This document shows positions 10,703 to 24,006 of a stretch of DNA of 64,000 nt, piece by piece. The notes beneath the pieces were generated by a model. It made no database searches. It was not told the DNA's origin and saw nothing but the letters and a program-made list of their open reading frames with translations. The first letter of the stretch is position 1. Each line of letters starts with the position of its first letter. The translations under genes and the position numbers were made by a program. This DNA is from Eonycteris spelaea (Eukaryota > Chordata > Mammalia > Chiroptera > Pteropodidae), in the NCBI GenBank assembly GCA_003508835.1, contig PUFA01000204.1:806001-870000 (forward strand). The letters run 5' to 3'.

Positions 10703-12479
10703 AGGAACCATTCCTGCTTATCTTTCTTTTTATTATAAAAAATAAAGTCAGCTATACTGATATTTAATGTATTGGTATTTAATAATTGACAGCAGTACAT
10801 ATATTTAATTTATAAATATACATACATTTTGGGGCTATGTGCTCTGAAATTATTTTATCAGTAGGGGTATGAGAGACCACAGAACTTCAGAGAGCCCTGT
10901 GTGAAAGTACTCGCTCCAGAGCAAATTGGCCCTCTGGGGGAATTTTCCGTGCAGTCACGCACTAACAATCACTCTGCAATTACACAGCATCCCAGCAGGC
11001 TCCAGAAAAGGCTTTGTGCTCTGGTTGAGTTCCTGTACAAGGCCTCGCATCTTGCTTCTCTTTTCAAGCTCCGAATCTGGGACCAGCCTTTCCATCAGCC
11101 TGAGCTTTTACTTCATTCCTGTGCTTATTGCTATTACACAATTGATATGCTACATTTTCATATGTCCTCCCCCACACAGGAAAATAGTCCAAATATTTCC
11201 AACTGGACGGCTTAGAAATGGCATTGAATATTGGAAAGAGCAAAGTTCAGATCCTAGCCCACCATTTTATTTCTTCATTCAGTGGACATTTGTTGAGCAT
11301 TTACTATGTGCAAGGCACTGCACTTTGTGCAGGGATGTGTGAGTTGCTTGGACGAAATCCTTGCTCTTACACAGCTGTCATCCTAAGAAAGCAACATATT
11401 TGCTGCATGACCTCAGGCAGATCACTCCACCTCTCAGAGTCTCCACTTATCCATCCCTGAAGCATGGCTGTGATGAAAGGAGGTAAGGGACCTGAGGCAT
11501 TTGATGGAAGGCATCTCAGGTGCCTAGAGCTGGAAGGAACCTCAGTCCGACCCCCTTATCCTGGCAAATGCAGATTAGAGTGGGGCAGTGACTCAATTCA
11601 AGGTCACTCGGTGAGATGAGGCAGAGCAAGAGCTGGGACCCAGCATCCTCTTTCGTCCTTCTTCCCTCAAGACTGAGGCTCTCTGCCTGGTCCAGTCAGG
11701 GCTAAGGAGGGCCATCATATTCCGGGGTGGAAAGAAAGGTATCTGACTCCAGAGTCTATCTTCACCCTCATGCCAGCCAGTCAGGGAGGAGGCTGGCTTC
11801 TCCCTTCTCACTCCACCACCAAGTGGTCATTGGGGAAAATGTACCCCAGCTTACTTAAAGAAACAGCAGCATCTAATGTCTGGGCCAGAACCATGGGTGG
11901 GAGCCCTACATAGCCAAGTATATGAGTTGCACAGAAACGACTATTCTCTAAATATCAGTTCAGCCACAGCTATTCAAGGAAAAGGCCCAGCACAGCATGA
12001 GGAAGGGTGAGGAGGAGCATGTGGAGCCCAGGATCAGGGTTTTTTTCCTCATCCCTTGCAATTCAGCTTGTCCACGAACCTGCACATCTTACTCAGCAAA
12101 ACAAAAAGGCTGATCTTTGCCCTTTGGTTAGAGACCATTTGGTGGGCATGTTCTCAGAGGTTCTCACCTTTCCTCCAGTGACAGGGGCTCACCAAAGGAT
12201 GCTTTCATTCAACCCACAAAGGATGCTTTCATTCCCACATTTGTAGGAATATTTTATGCCTTAAGATTGGGGCACCAGGAAAGTGCCTCATTGGCCTGAT
12301 CCTCAATCCAGGTCAGTGTCCATGGGGTTGGGCTAAATATCTCCAGCGAAATCTTTAAATAAATAGATCTTATACTTGAGATGTGACCAGAAATGCCTAA
12401 AACCATCTCTGTTCCCTTCACATTTGCAATGTTAGGTTTTTTGTTTGTTTAAACCAGTCATGGTCTCTTCTTCAAAAAC

Positions 12480-14000
12480 CATAAGAAGGGAAGAGATTAA
12501 TAGATAAAATTGGAGTTCAGAGCTCAACAGGGAAGAGAAGCCCCTGGCTTTTAGTTGGGACCACTGAAGGGTTATAGCCCAGGAGTAAGGGGTGAACCAC
12601 AGGTAGACCCAACTTACAAAACTGCAAACCAGACTTGAACCAGCATGCAGATCCTGATTAGATTAAGATGATATGCTCTAACTTCACAGGAACAGGCAAG
12701 TCTCCTCTGGAGAAAGTAACATCATGGAGACCCTCTTCAATTTCTCATGAACAGTATCTGAAATTCAATTAAAAATTTCTTTTACCCAGATAGACCAATA
12801 AACAGAACAGAAATCAACAACAACAACAACAACAATGACAACAACAACAAATCCAATAGAAATAGACCCAAAGGTCAAGGGGATATTAGTGTTACCAGAC
12901 ATGGACTTAAAATAACCATAACTGGTATGTTCAAGAAAATGTGATAAACCAAATGCAGAATTTCCACAGGGAACTAGAATCTATAAGAAATAACTAATCA
13001 GAAATTCCAGAACAGAAAAGTACAATCAATGAAATCAAGAGCTCAATAGATGGTTTACAGATAATTATGGACATCTGAAGAAGAGATTTGTGATTGGAAG
13101 ATAGGTCAGTAGAAAATATACAGAAAAATATCTTCAATATAAAAAGCTAAAATAATGGAAAATATAAGAAAGATATATATATGGGACACAGTGAAAAGGT
13201 CTAATATACATGGAACTGAAGTCCCAAAAGGGGAAGAGGAATAGAATGGAACAGAAGCAATAGTTGTTATAACCAAAAATGTTCCAAAATTGATAGAAAG
13301 ACAGCAAACCACAGTTCCAATAAATGCTACCTTAAGAAAATAAATATACAGAAAACCCCACCTAAGCCCATAAGAGTAAAAATTGCTACCTTTTTTTCCA
13401 GAGGCAAAAAAAAAACAACAAAAACTGATGAGCAGTCGGAGGGAAAACAGGCACATTACCATCAAAGGAACTGCAGTAATATTGACAGCTAATTTCTTAA
13501 TAGAAACGTTGGAGTGGAAGACAATGAATGGCATCTTTAAAGTGCTGAAAGGAAACAACCGCTAACCTAAAATTCTATACTCAGAGAAAATATCCTTCAA
13601 AAATGAAGATTAAAAATAAAAAGACAGAGAACTGAGAAATGTTCTAACAGACCACACTAAAAAATGTTCTAAAGGGAGTTCTCTAAGTAGACGGTAAATA
13701 ATCCTGGATGGAAATATGAACAAGCAGAAAGGAATGAGGGTGAATTTGGAGTAAAGAGAAATGAAACTTAACTGTACCAAAAAAAAAAAAAAAGCTATAA
13801 TAATGTCTTCTGGGGTTTAATATCTATATATAGCATTAAAATGCATGACAACAATTGGAGAAATATAGTATTGTCTATAATATGATAAAATACTAATTTA
13901 CACTGGATTCTAATAAGTCAAAGATGCACATCGTAATACTGAGGATGACCAGCAAATTAATGACTAATAAACTAACAGAGGGGGAAATAAAATAAAAATT
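12480..14000 (+). repeat. HAL1/L1M-type LINE
   Basis: A-rich sequence carries LINE text such as 'gtcaaggggatattag', 'gaaatcaagagctcaatag', 'gaacgttggagtgg'-like and 'taaaattctatactcag', followed by 'gaaaatatccttcaaaaatg'. This is typical of the ORF1-bearing 'half-L1' (HAL1) or ancient L1M elements, sense orientation. All frames are broken. It includes a short (CAA)n run at 12,815-12,850. Confidence 0.65.
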
Positions 14001-14904
14001 TTTTCTTGATTAGTCTAAGATAAGGAAAAAGGAAACATAAAACAAAACATAAAACAGGTGGTACAGATGGAAAACAAATAGTAAGATTGTAAACATAAAG
14101 TATAGAAAACAAATATTAAAATTGTAAATATAAAATGGAATTGATTTGATAAATATTCTTAAAGTACGTATTAAGTTCAGAGACTACGCTCAATGCAAGA
14201 TATGTAGATAATTAAGTCCCTTCCACCGTACAATTTAGTAGAGATTTTAAAGAGAGAAAGAAATCTTGTCATATCCTGCTGAAAATTAAGTGAGGTTTTA
14301 GGAAGGAGGTGGTCTTTGAGCTGGGCCTTTAAGAATAGGAAAGATTTTCACAGGAGGTGGAGTAGGTCTGCTGGGAAGACATAAGCAACATGAGCAAATG
14401 ATCAGGGGCAGCCAGGGGCATTGGGTATCAGAGGAGCAGAACAGTTTGGATGGAGCAGTTTGGATGTACACGTGAATCATGAAAGAAAAAGCAGTGAAGA
14501 TCTGGAGGTCTGGATGAGGAGTATACTCTCAATACGGGTTCTAGGAGTGAGGATCACATTTCCATTTCATGAAAACAAATATCCAGAAGGCGTCAAAGAG
14601 TTTGTATAGTCAACCCTCCCATTTTGTAGATAGGAAATTGAGATTTGTATACAAAAAGAAACTTTTTTAGTACAGCATTACCTGGACTAATCTGGGTTTT
14701 AAAAACCTCATTCTTGATGATGAATTTGAGAGGCAAGGTTAGAGAAAGGGAGACCAATGAGGGGTCTGTGTGGTGGTGCACACGAGGGTGAAGAGGCCTG
14801 TCCTGGGACAGTGACCATGGAGCTAACTAAAGGGGAGGGGGCACATATAGGTGACACTGTGTGATATGACTATGCACTAACATTGAAGTCTGCTTGAAAA
14901 ACTC

Positions 14905-14943
14905 CATGTGTAGGAATCAGGGTTCTCTAGAGAAACAGAACCA

Positions 14944-14975
<32 letters not shown>

Positions 14976-15415
14976 ATGTGTGTGCATGTGTGTGCATGTG
15001 TGTGCAAGTGTGTGTGTGTGTCTGTGGGGGAGAGAGAGAGAGATTCATTATAAGAAATTGGCTCACATGATTATGGAGGCTGAGAAGTCCAGACACAGGA
15101 AAGCAAATGAAGTCAGTTCCAGTCTGAGTCTGAAGGTAAGAGAAGAGCAAAGCCTCAGCTCAAAGAGAGTCAGGCAGAGAAAAAGTATTTTCTCTTATTC
15201 AGGCTTTTATTCTATTCACACCTTCAGTGGATTAGATGAGGCCCACCTACATTGGAGAGGGCAATCTGCTTTACTCAGTCTACTGATTCAAATTGTTAAT
15301 TTCATCAGGAAACGCCCTCACAGATGCACCCAGCATAATGTTTAACCAAATATCTGGGCACCGTATGGCCAGTCAGGTTGACATATGAAATTAACCATCA
15401 CACCATGGTAGTCAT
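14905..15415. repeat. Ancient LTR-like repeat with internal (TG)n
   Basis: The text 'tcagggttctctagagaaacagaacc' opens the element. 'agaaattggctcacatgattatggaggctgagaagtcc' and 'ccaaatatctgggcaccgta... gttgacatatgaaattaaccatcaca' mark its body and end. This is a familiar mammalian interspersed repeat of LTR type, but I cannot name the subfamily. A TG microsatellite (14,945-15,020) has expanded inside it. Confidence 0.6.
14945..15020. repeat. (TG)n microsatellite with TGCA interruptions
   Basis: The TG run is interrupted at regular intervals by CA (tgtgcatg units). Confidence 0.92.
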
Positions 15416-17254
15416 AGACCCTTCTACACAGCATGCTGAGGGAGAGGCCCAGGCCCAGGCCTAGAACACACAGTGTGACACCATGCCACAAAGTCAGGGT
15501 GATGGCATGGTGAACATTTTGGGGAAAGGAAGTAGCATTTATCAAGCCCTGGCAAGTTCATGCCAGGCTAAACACCATGGCTAAGCGTGTTCTCATTTAA
15601 TGCTCATCATCACCCTCAGGTGAGACTTTGTGCTTTTCCCTTTACAAATGAGGAATTGGGCTTCAGAGAGGTGAAGTGTGCAGGTCTGGAACACAAACTG
15701 CCCAACTCCGAAGCTCACGTTCTTTCCACAGCATGAGTCAGGGCTTAAAACGACTTCACCCAAATATATTAGTCTCAGTGACATCACCTGCTATGTCAAA
15801 TGGACCCCCAGACATATAATGGCTCATATATGATATAAGTTTATTTTTTGCTCATGTGAGGCCCCTTTTCCCCTCAGGGATTCGGGAATCAAGTTTCCTC
15901 TATGTTGCACCATTTCCACATGGTCACAGGCATCAAGCTGGCAGAAAGCGAAACAGGAGACAGGGTGGTCTGAGAAGGCTTTAGGGTGCAGGCCTGCAAG
16001 AGGCCTACATCACATGAAAGATAGAAATGCATCATCTTATATTAGGTTCTCTAGAGGCAGAGCCTTGGATGAGAACTCTTTGGGAAGCATCTATGAGGGA
16101 GCGCTCAGGAGAAACTGGTAAGGCAATGAGAGAAGCAGAAAGAGACAGGGATGAAACTGAGCAAACATGCGGTTTCTAGAAAAGTCTAGCCTCAGCCTGA
16201 CTCCATGAGGAGCTCTGGAACCAATGATTCTTGAAAGGTTGTTCCTCCATTCCATGGGAAGAGTTTAACATCCCAAACATCCCCTAGGGAGGCTCCTGTT
16301 GGCTGAAAGCCATCCTTAGGAGAAAGGTATAACTGAGCTGTTAGCTGCCAACACTCACCAAAGCCGGGAGCGGGTGCCCCGTTTTGGTGATGGGATCTAA
16401 CAGTGCCTACTACAGCGGGAGAGAAAGAAAAGGTTTCCTGCAGGAGAGGACATTTGACCAGGGTCACAAAAGGTAAGTTGGCATTTTCCAAGAGTGGGGA
16501 ATTAAAAATACGGATTCGATACTTCTATGAGCCAAGCACTATCCCCACATCTGGGCTTGTTTTGTCCCTGAGACAGTTTTGTCATGCTGTATGTTGATAA
16601 TCAGACTGTTACCACCTGGACTGTGGCCTCTTGAGGGCAAGTTCTGGATCCCTCTCACTTTCAGTCAGTGCTCCTTTCTCCAGCTCCACACTGTGTATCA
16701 GGCCCTCAGGTATCAGAATCTTTCAGACAAGGTCCCTGCCCCAAAGTACTATGAGACCAGTGAGGGACACAAATAGATAGGTAAATGGGTCACCACAAGA
16801 CAGCACTAGCAGAGAAATGACCCAAGAATGTCCCCAGCACCTGGCCCCATGTTCATGAAGAAGAGGTGCTAAGTGTTTGCTGAATGAAAGAGAAGAAAGT
16901 CCTTTCCAATGCTCTCTAGGGCCCCAAGACCTAGCTAGGTCCCTGCACAGAGCAAAGTGCTCAATAAAAATATGTGGAAGGATGCTCTGGAGCTGGATTT
17001 GAGCTTCAAATTTTTTGTGCTTTCTGGTCACTCATCCATTCCAGCTAAGGTGGACACTGAGCTAGGGAATGTATCTATACAGACCCCAGAGCCACCATTT
17101 GTCATTGGCCCCCCACTCCAGTGGACAAGCCTAATGGCAAACTCCAGCTGTTCTCTTTCCTCCCACCCTTTTCCTGGTATCTTTGCAGAAATAGTATTTA
17201 AGTATAGAATGAGAAATGCATATTTTGGTCTTTCATTCACTATGACCATTGTCT

Positions 17255-17645
17255 CTGTCAGCTTGGGCTGCCATAACAAAACGCCATAGACTAGGTGACC
17301 AACACAATCAAAATTTATTTTCTCATGCTTCTGGAGACTGGGAGTCCAAGATCAAGATGCCACCAAGGTCCGTGTGCAGTGGGGTCTGTCTCCTAGGTGT
17401 TCGGATGGCTGTCTTCTCACTGCATCTTCGCATGCCTTTCCTCTGAGCGCCTATGAACAGAGAGCTCTGGTATCTTTTCCTTTTCTTATAAGGGCGCTAA
17501 TGCCACCATGAGGGCTCACTCTCATGCCCTCACCAAAAACCCCGTCACCTCCCAAAAGCCCCACCTCCAAGTACCACCACATTGGGGCAGGGGGAGGGCT
17601 TCAACATATGAATTTTGGAGGGATCTAATTCAGTCCATGGCAACC
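17255..17645 (-). repeat. MST-like MaLR LTR (antisense)
   Basis: On the plus strand it begins 'cagcttgggctgccataacaaaacgccatagact' and ends 'ttcaacatatgaattttggaggga... ttcagtccatgg'. This is the reverse complement of an MST-type MaLR LTR. It is nearly full-length (about 390 bp) with no open frames of note. Confidence 0.72.
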
Positions 17646-19669
17646 ACCTAGTATATATGTCAGTGCAGGTTATAAAGGGCGGACTAAATGTACAAAGTGC
17701 TTGCCCTTGCAGAGCTTACATTCTAGTGGGAAGGGGGGAAGAAAATGGGAGAAAATTTTAAAAATATATGAGTAGTGAGAAGAAAACAAAAAGCGGCTAC
17801 GACAGAGACAAAGTACGGTCTACTTCAGGAAGATATCAAGAAAGGCCTCTCTGAGGAGGTGGCATTTGAGCTGAGATTTAAGTGTCAGGGAGCAGGCACT
17901 CCCGAGGGGGGTGTGGAGAGAACGTTCTGGATTCACGCAACCGCATGTGCAGAAATCCTAAGAGGGGAAGAAGCCGAGCCATTCTGAGGCACTAAGTGAG
18001 GACTGCAGCAGCTAGAAGACCCAGAGGAAAAGAGACAGTGGTGAGAGACAAGGCTGAGAAAAATGGCAAAGCCTCATCCCATGAAGTTTGAATTTCATTC
18101 CAAGGGAGTGAAATTCCAGGAATTTCATCCAGGAAGCCACGGAGGGGTTTTAAGCAGAGGGAAAGACATGGTCATTTTACATTTCTAGAAGTTCCTTTGG
18201 GATTCTGGATGGGGAATGGCCTGCAAGGGTCCATTCCACACGAAAAGAGGAGGGAGGGTGGAAGTGGAGGCTGGGCAGGGGTGTGGACTTGAGCTAGTGG
18301 TGGCCTGTGCCACAATGGTGGCAGTGAGAATGCGGAGAAGGTGAGGGAGATGACACCATTCAGTCCTAATTTTTCACCCCTCGTGGAACCTCATCCATTG
18401 TCCTTTAACTTTGCAGCGCCCTGCTCCTTCGCTCCGGGCTTGGCCACATCATTTGCTCTAAGCAATGGCATGTCAGCAGAGGTGACACCAGCAGAGGCTA
18501 AAATGGGCTCGTGAACTTGGGGGGCGTGCTCATCCAGTGCCTCTGCCATCGCCAATCACTGGGCTGACCTGGAGGAGGAGACATGTGGAGTTGCCCCAGA
18601 CAGAGGCTGACTTAGATTCTCTGCCAGCCAGCCACCCCAGGCATATGAGTGAGTCCAGTCAAGATTAACAGAGCCATCAAGCCTACCCACAACTGACCCT
18701 AGACACACAAATAAATGCATAGTGTTGTATGCACATGGGTCCTCAGACATATGAATAAATACTTAGTGTGGTGTGCATGGAGGTCTGAAGTTGCTTGTGA
18801 TGCAGCAGTATTGGTTCACTAGATAGTTCATACAGAAGGGAGAGCTGCTTCAGGGGCAGAGCCTGCAGACTGTACTGAATGGTTTGCATATGGGGATGAA
18901 GGTGAGGGAGGAGTCAAGGAGAACTCCCCAGGTGTCTGTGCAGATGGGGTACCTAAATCAAGATGAGAAAGAGAGGGCCTGAGAGGCTAATAAGGGAACA
19001 GTTTTGGTGGAGAGAAACAGAAATCCAGTTCTATTTGCTCTGAACGACAACAGGGAGTCACTGAGCGCTCTCAAAGAGGGACGGTGACCCAGCGACAGCA
19101 ATGGGGTTGTCCTGAACTGAATGCTCTTGTCACCCAATGCCTTCCCTGCCACAGGTCTTGCCCAGAAGGTTGAACTTAAACACATGTTTTTGGTCCATTT
19201 CGTTGCCAGAAAGAAACAGACCGTGTCCCCCCTTTTCCAGTTGCTAGGACACTAATCTATTTGAGAAAAGCAAGGGAACGTCTGAATGGTGGAACTGTGC
19301 TTCTGGGAATTTCCTTTGTATCTGTATTTCCAATTGCTTCTCCAGCCAGGGCTCTCCAGCCAGAAAAGTGCAGCTCGTGTCAGTCACCCAGACAAATAGG
19401 GGAAGGGCACCCCTTTTAGTCAGCACTGACTCTATGCCAGGCCTGTGTCAGACACCGCCAAGCTGCATGGATGTCATTATTTACCTCAAAGGGGCCAACA
19501 CTCAGAGACAAAGGGAACTTCTTCCGCTTTATCCCACACTATCTTTCTTTCAAAGAAAGATAGTTTTATGTCTGTTATCATCTATCTCCCTCACTAGAAC
19601 ATAAGCTCCCTAAGGCTGAGCATTTGTTCCCTCCTGTACTCCTGGTGGAATGAAAAATGTCTGACATGT

Positions 19670-19900
19670 AGCAATAACAGTATTAGCATTTGCAGGGTGT
19701 TTATTAGCTATGTGGCACTTTTTGAGTTCTTTAAGTCTATTAATTCTTTTAGACTTCAAAGTGAATCCAGCAGTGGGTATTGTTTCTGTCCTCATTTTAT
19801 AGGTGAGGTAAATTGAGGCACAAGGAGATGAAATAACCTGCCCAAGAGAGTAGCAGACCTGGGAATCTCAGGCAGTCTGGCCCCAGAACCTGTGTTCAGA
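19670..19900 (-). repeat. MIR SINE (antisense)
   Basis: The reverse complement of MIR is seen: 'cctcattttataggtgaggtaaattgaggcacaaggag' with preceding 'ttgcagggtgtttattagct'. Confidence 0.68.
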
Positions 19901-20524
19901 CAGGTAAGGCAATTTGCCAAATGAATCAATCACCTTGCCCTAGGTCACACGGGAAAACTGGTATCAGCAGGTCCCTCACTAGGATGTCCAGCTCCCCTCC
20001 CTCACACACACAGCAGCAGCAGCAGGCTTCAGCTGCTCTTATCTTTGTAGGGTGTGGACTTCCAGGATGGTGGGGCTGGGTTTCCCTATCGTTCCACCTG
20101 GCAGGGAGGCCATAGGTGGGCTCTGCTCAGAACCACCCCAGTGCAAGGCCACAGGCTTCCCTCTAAGCCGTTAGCGCCTTGCTGGGCTCCAGACACCTTT
20201 GCCACCTCAGATGGAGTGGGCAAGTAGGAAGCTTGCACATGGGGTAAGTCAGAGCCAAGAGACACCTCAGGGCATGGATGATGTCCTTTTTTGGCTGCTC
20301 TCTTGAACGATGATCCTTGCTGGGCATGGACCAAAACAGCCAGACCCCCTCAGCCCGGAGCCCCTTGTCTGGACCCAACTGACCTCATTCCTTATCATGG
20401 CCTCACCTCCCTGCTTCCTCAATTCGGAAAACCCCTCAATATTCTCAGTCCCCGGTCATCTGGCTCTTCATCTGTTCTCAAATCTAATAATTAGAACATG
20501 AACTTGTGCTCTGACTCAGGACTT

Positions 20525-20707
20525 CAATTCTTGAAACCCAAAAGGCCAAACTCAGGAAAATCAAAATAGCATTTGAATCTTATTAAACTTGTCCTTGGAA
20601 TTCAAAGTTCCTGACATTTGAAACTCAAAAGTCTTAACTTTTCAAACTAAAAAGTCTTAGCTTTTGAAATTCATAGCATTTAAACCCAAAAAGTCTAGGC
20701 TCAAAGC
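20525..20707. repeat. Decayed 23-bp tandem repeat
   Basis: Several units of about 23 bp share the pattern tttgaaactcaaaagtctta plus 'act' or 'gct'. The copies ending near 20,640 and 20,663 are the clearest, with shorter or diverged copies on either side. It behaves like an old minisatellite next to a TG microsatellite. Confidence 0.7.
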
Positions 20708-20794
20708 TGTGTGTGTGTGTGTTTCTACTTATCATTCTTTCCCTGAAATAATGACTGCCACTGGAAGATGGGAGAGAGCCAAGGATTCAGGGAT

Positions 20795-20797
<3 letters not shown>

Positions 20798-20841
<44 letters not shown>
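20798..20841. repeat. (TG)n microsatellite
   Basis: An uninterrupted TG run of about 22 units. Confidence 0.95.
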
Positions 20842-20842
<1 letters not shown>

Positions 20843-23624
20843 CACGCAAGCGTGCACATAAATCGGGAGGAACATCAGTAAATATTTGTTGATGAAATCC
20901 AGTTCTATTTGCTCTATTAGACCTTGGGTTAACTTACCTTCTCTTAAGAACAAATTAGACCTTGGGTTAACTTACATCTCTGTTAACCCTAGAAACCGCA
21001 AACTGCATAAAGGTGTAAGGTCAGTTGTGTTGCCAGGCAACATTCCTTATGTGAAAAATGACTCTTAACAGGTGAATTGATCTGGACTGGAAGATCTATG
21101 AATAAATATACATGCCTGGTGGAGATGCCAAACTGTTGAGCTTTCTTCTGTGCAAAGACTGAGCATGTCCCTTGCAAGCACCCTGGAAGCTTCGCATATG
21201 GAGCTGTTGGTACAAAGACATTGGTTTCTAAGGCCTGGGTCTTTGAGGCCCACACTTGCCCAATGCAGATCTCATCTCCGAAACCTAAGTTGTCACCTGG
21301 GGCCAAATGTGAGTGGCTCCTGAACTGCTGTGGAAACTTCCAGGAATGGGAACGGCCTGGTACTACTCCCTAAGCAAGCTATTCCTTGGACTGCGTCTTG
21401 AGTGACAATGGTGAGAATTTTATTGTCTAGTTGAACCCAAAGAAGACTGCCCTGGAGGACTTCCCTAATTAGCTCACATCTCTGTTCCGATTACAGCCAG
21501 GGAATCGCTTGAAATATAAAACTTAGCTGGAGCAACACCTAAAAGGAGGGGAAGGCGATGCCCACCACATGCCCAAGGCTTCCGCGTTCTGCACAAGAGT
21601 TCGTGTCATCTCATAACACTCCCTTCGGGTGAGGATAACCACGCCCGTTTTATAGACAAGGATACTGAAGCTCCCAGGGGTAAAGAGACCTGCTGAAGTT
21701 TGTGCAGAAAAAGCTGATATCTGGAAGACATCAAGCACTGGCAAGTACTGGTTCAAGTACTAGCTCTGCTGGGTATGAGCTGGCAGACTTTGAGGAGTGC
21801 TCTGAACCTCAGTCTCTTCCTTGAAATCAATGAATGTGATTACTGTACAGGGAGGCACTGGGGCTTGAGATAGTCCACTTTCAGAGGTCAGGTGCTTTAG
21901 TGCAGTAGAATTCAAAATCATCCCTCTCTCCCCCACCCTGTCTGCTGCCAACTATCTGACAACAGTTTCTAGTTGCCCTGGGCTGAAGCAGCATTTCTGT
22001 GGCACAGGTTGTCCCAGAGCACAACTACGACATAGGTTCTGGCTGTGTCAATAGCTGAATATGATTCGAAATGGGGACTCTGATTGCCAGCATTCTAGAA
22101 TTGCCTCTGGTAAATGTGAACAAACATAGCTGTTGTTAAAGCAGTTGGAATGAGCCCATTCACTCGATAAATATTTGATGAACACCTAATATGTGTGGGG
22201 CATCGAGAATACTATGATCCGTGAGCACACATAATCCTTGTCCTTAGCATTTTGGTTAAATTAGGGAGACAGACATTAACCAACAAATTATTCAAATAAA
22301 TATACAGTTTTTAAGACAGCAAATATTACAAAGGCAAATTGCAGCGTGCTCTGAAAACTTGTAATAGGCAGTCTGTTGTAAACTGCTGTTGTTACTACCC
22401 ACCCAGCCTCATCCTCATTTTCTCAGTTTTCCTTTGTGAATCTACTTTTCCCTCCCATCAGTCCATGTGATTCAGGTGGGGTTGAGTTTAGGCTAGGTAC
22501 ATGACCCTGGCCAATGAGAGCATTCTACTTTCTGACCACTCAATGATTAGTCAAAGATATATATGTGACCTAAGTCTGGCCAATGAGATTGAACTCTGGA
22601 ACTTTTGTAGGGATGATTGGGAAAAGAAAGTTCTCTTTCTGCTGGACTTTTTAAATTAGAGCATCAAAATTGGAGTCTAGCATGGTGGCTCTAGGGGAGA
22701 GCCTATCAAAGCCTGGCATCCCACAGAGAAGACTGAGAAATTTGTCATCAGACAATTTCCTGGCAATGTCATTTGAGACCCTAGATCCACCTATACCTAA
22801 TGCTATTGTCCCCTGGGCTTTTCTGTTGTCTGAACCAGCAGTCACCCTTTTGGGTTTATGTCAGTTTCTTTTTCTACCACTTGCACTCAAGAGCTCTGTC
22901 TAATATAGGACTAACAAATCTTGGAAGGTTTTCTTGAAAAGTGACATTCATGCTGAATGCCGAATGTCACTGAAGTAAGAGTAAACTAGGGGAAGAGGCC
23001 AAGTGTGAAGTCAGCAATTTGGGGGATTGAAAACCTTGAGAATTTAGGAAATGGAAGGGAACTTAATCCTGTGTAGGCAGAAGAAGGATTAATGAAGGGA
23101 GATCATCATGGCAAGAAGGCAAGTCACAGACCACACTGAATGCTTAAATCATTCATGATCCTTCATTTCAATAAACACGGTAATGCTCATCTCTATTTAC
23201 TTTTAATAAGATGAGCTTCCTTTGCAGACAGAAAGATGCCCTTGCCTGCACTGGCCATTCCCAAGAGGACAATGCCCGAGCCTGCCTTCTGCTTCTGACT
23301 TTGAAACAGAGTCGTTTTTGTTGTTGTTTCTGTTGTTTGTTTGTTTTTAAATGGAGAATTAAAACAAAAAAGTAATAACAGACAGAAAAGGGGCCTATTT
23401 TTTAAATGCAAAGAACCATTTCTTAATTTACCAGTTTTATAACATTGTATAATTTTGTATTTCAGATTTTCTTAAATTTAAAACTTTTTTTTCATTATGA
23501 AAATAAATGACCATCTTTGGGCTATGCAAAAAAGAAAAAAAATATTTATAGTTCCTTCATTTCAACCCAACCAATGCTAGAAGTTAGTTTTTCATATTTT
23601 TCTTCCATCTTTTTGTTTGCCTAG

Positions 23625-23770
23625 TGCTTTTCCAACTTTGATGTGCCTAAGAATCACCTGGGGATTTGTTAAAATGCAGATTCTGACTCAGTAGATCCGG
23701 GGGTAGGGTCTGGGATTCTGCATTTCTGAGAAGCTCTTGGGTGATGCCAGTGCTGGTCCGGATCAGGCAC
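23625..23770. repeat. hAT-type MER MITE
   Basis: The text 'aagaatcacctggggatttgttaaaatgcagattctgactcagtag' and 'gattctgcatttctgagaagctc' is typical of a small non-autonomous hAT-Charlie DNA transposon. The subfamily is not assigned. Confidence 0.65.
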
Positions 23771-23944
23771 TGAGTCACTCAAGCTGAGGTCAACTCCATG
23801 CTGTGTGGCCTCAGGAAATCCAGTCAGCATTTTTGCCCTAGTCCATGAGTCCTGGTTCTGAGGGGTCTTCTTCTGACCCTCAGACAGGATTAAAGGGTCA
23901 CCCAGTAAGAGGTGTCCAAGGCATAATTACTTAGCACAGCTTAG

Positions 23945-23950
23945 ATGATA

Positions 23951-23994
<44 letters not shown>

Positions 23995-24006
23995 AACGAT
24001 GATGAT
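23945..24006. repeat. (GAT)n microsatellite
   Basis: About 20 GAT units with one or two interruptions at the ends. Confidence 0.95.

Noticed and set aside
13106..13558. 150-codon hydrophobic open frame, minus strand
   Set aside because: It is the reverse strand of an A-rich HAL1/L1M LINE; poly-Phe/Ile content is due to A/T-rich composition, not membrane segments of a real protein.
14917..15345. Open frames with runs of Cys-Val and Thr-His repeats
   Set aside because: They are translations of a TG/CA microsatellite inside an LTR-like repeat.
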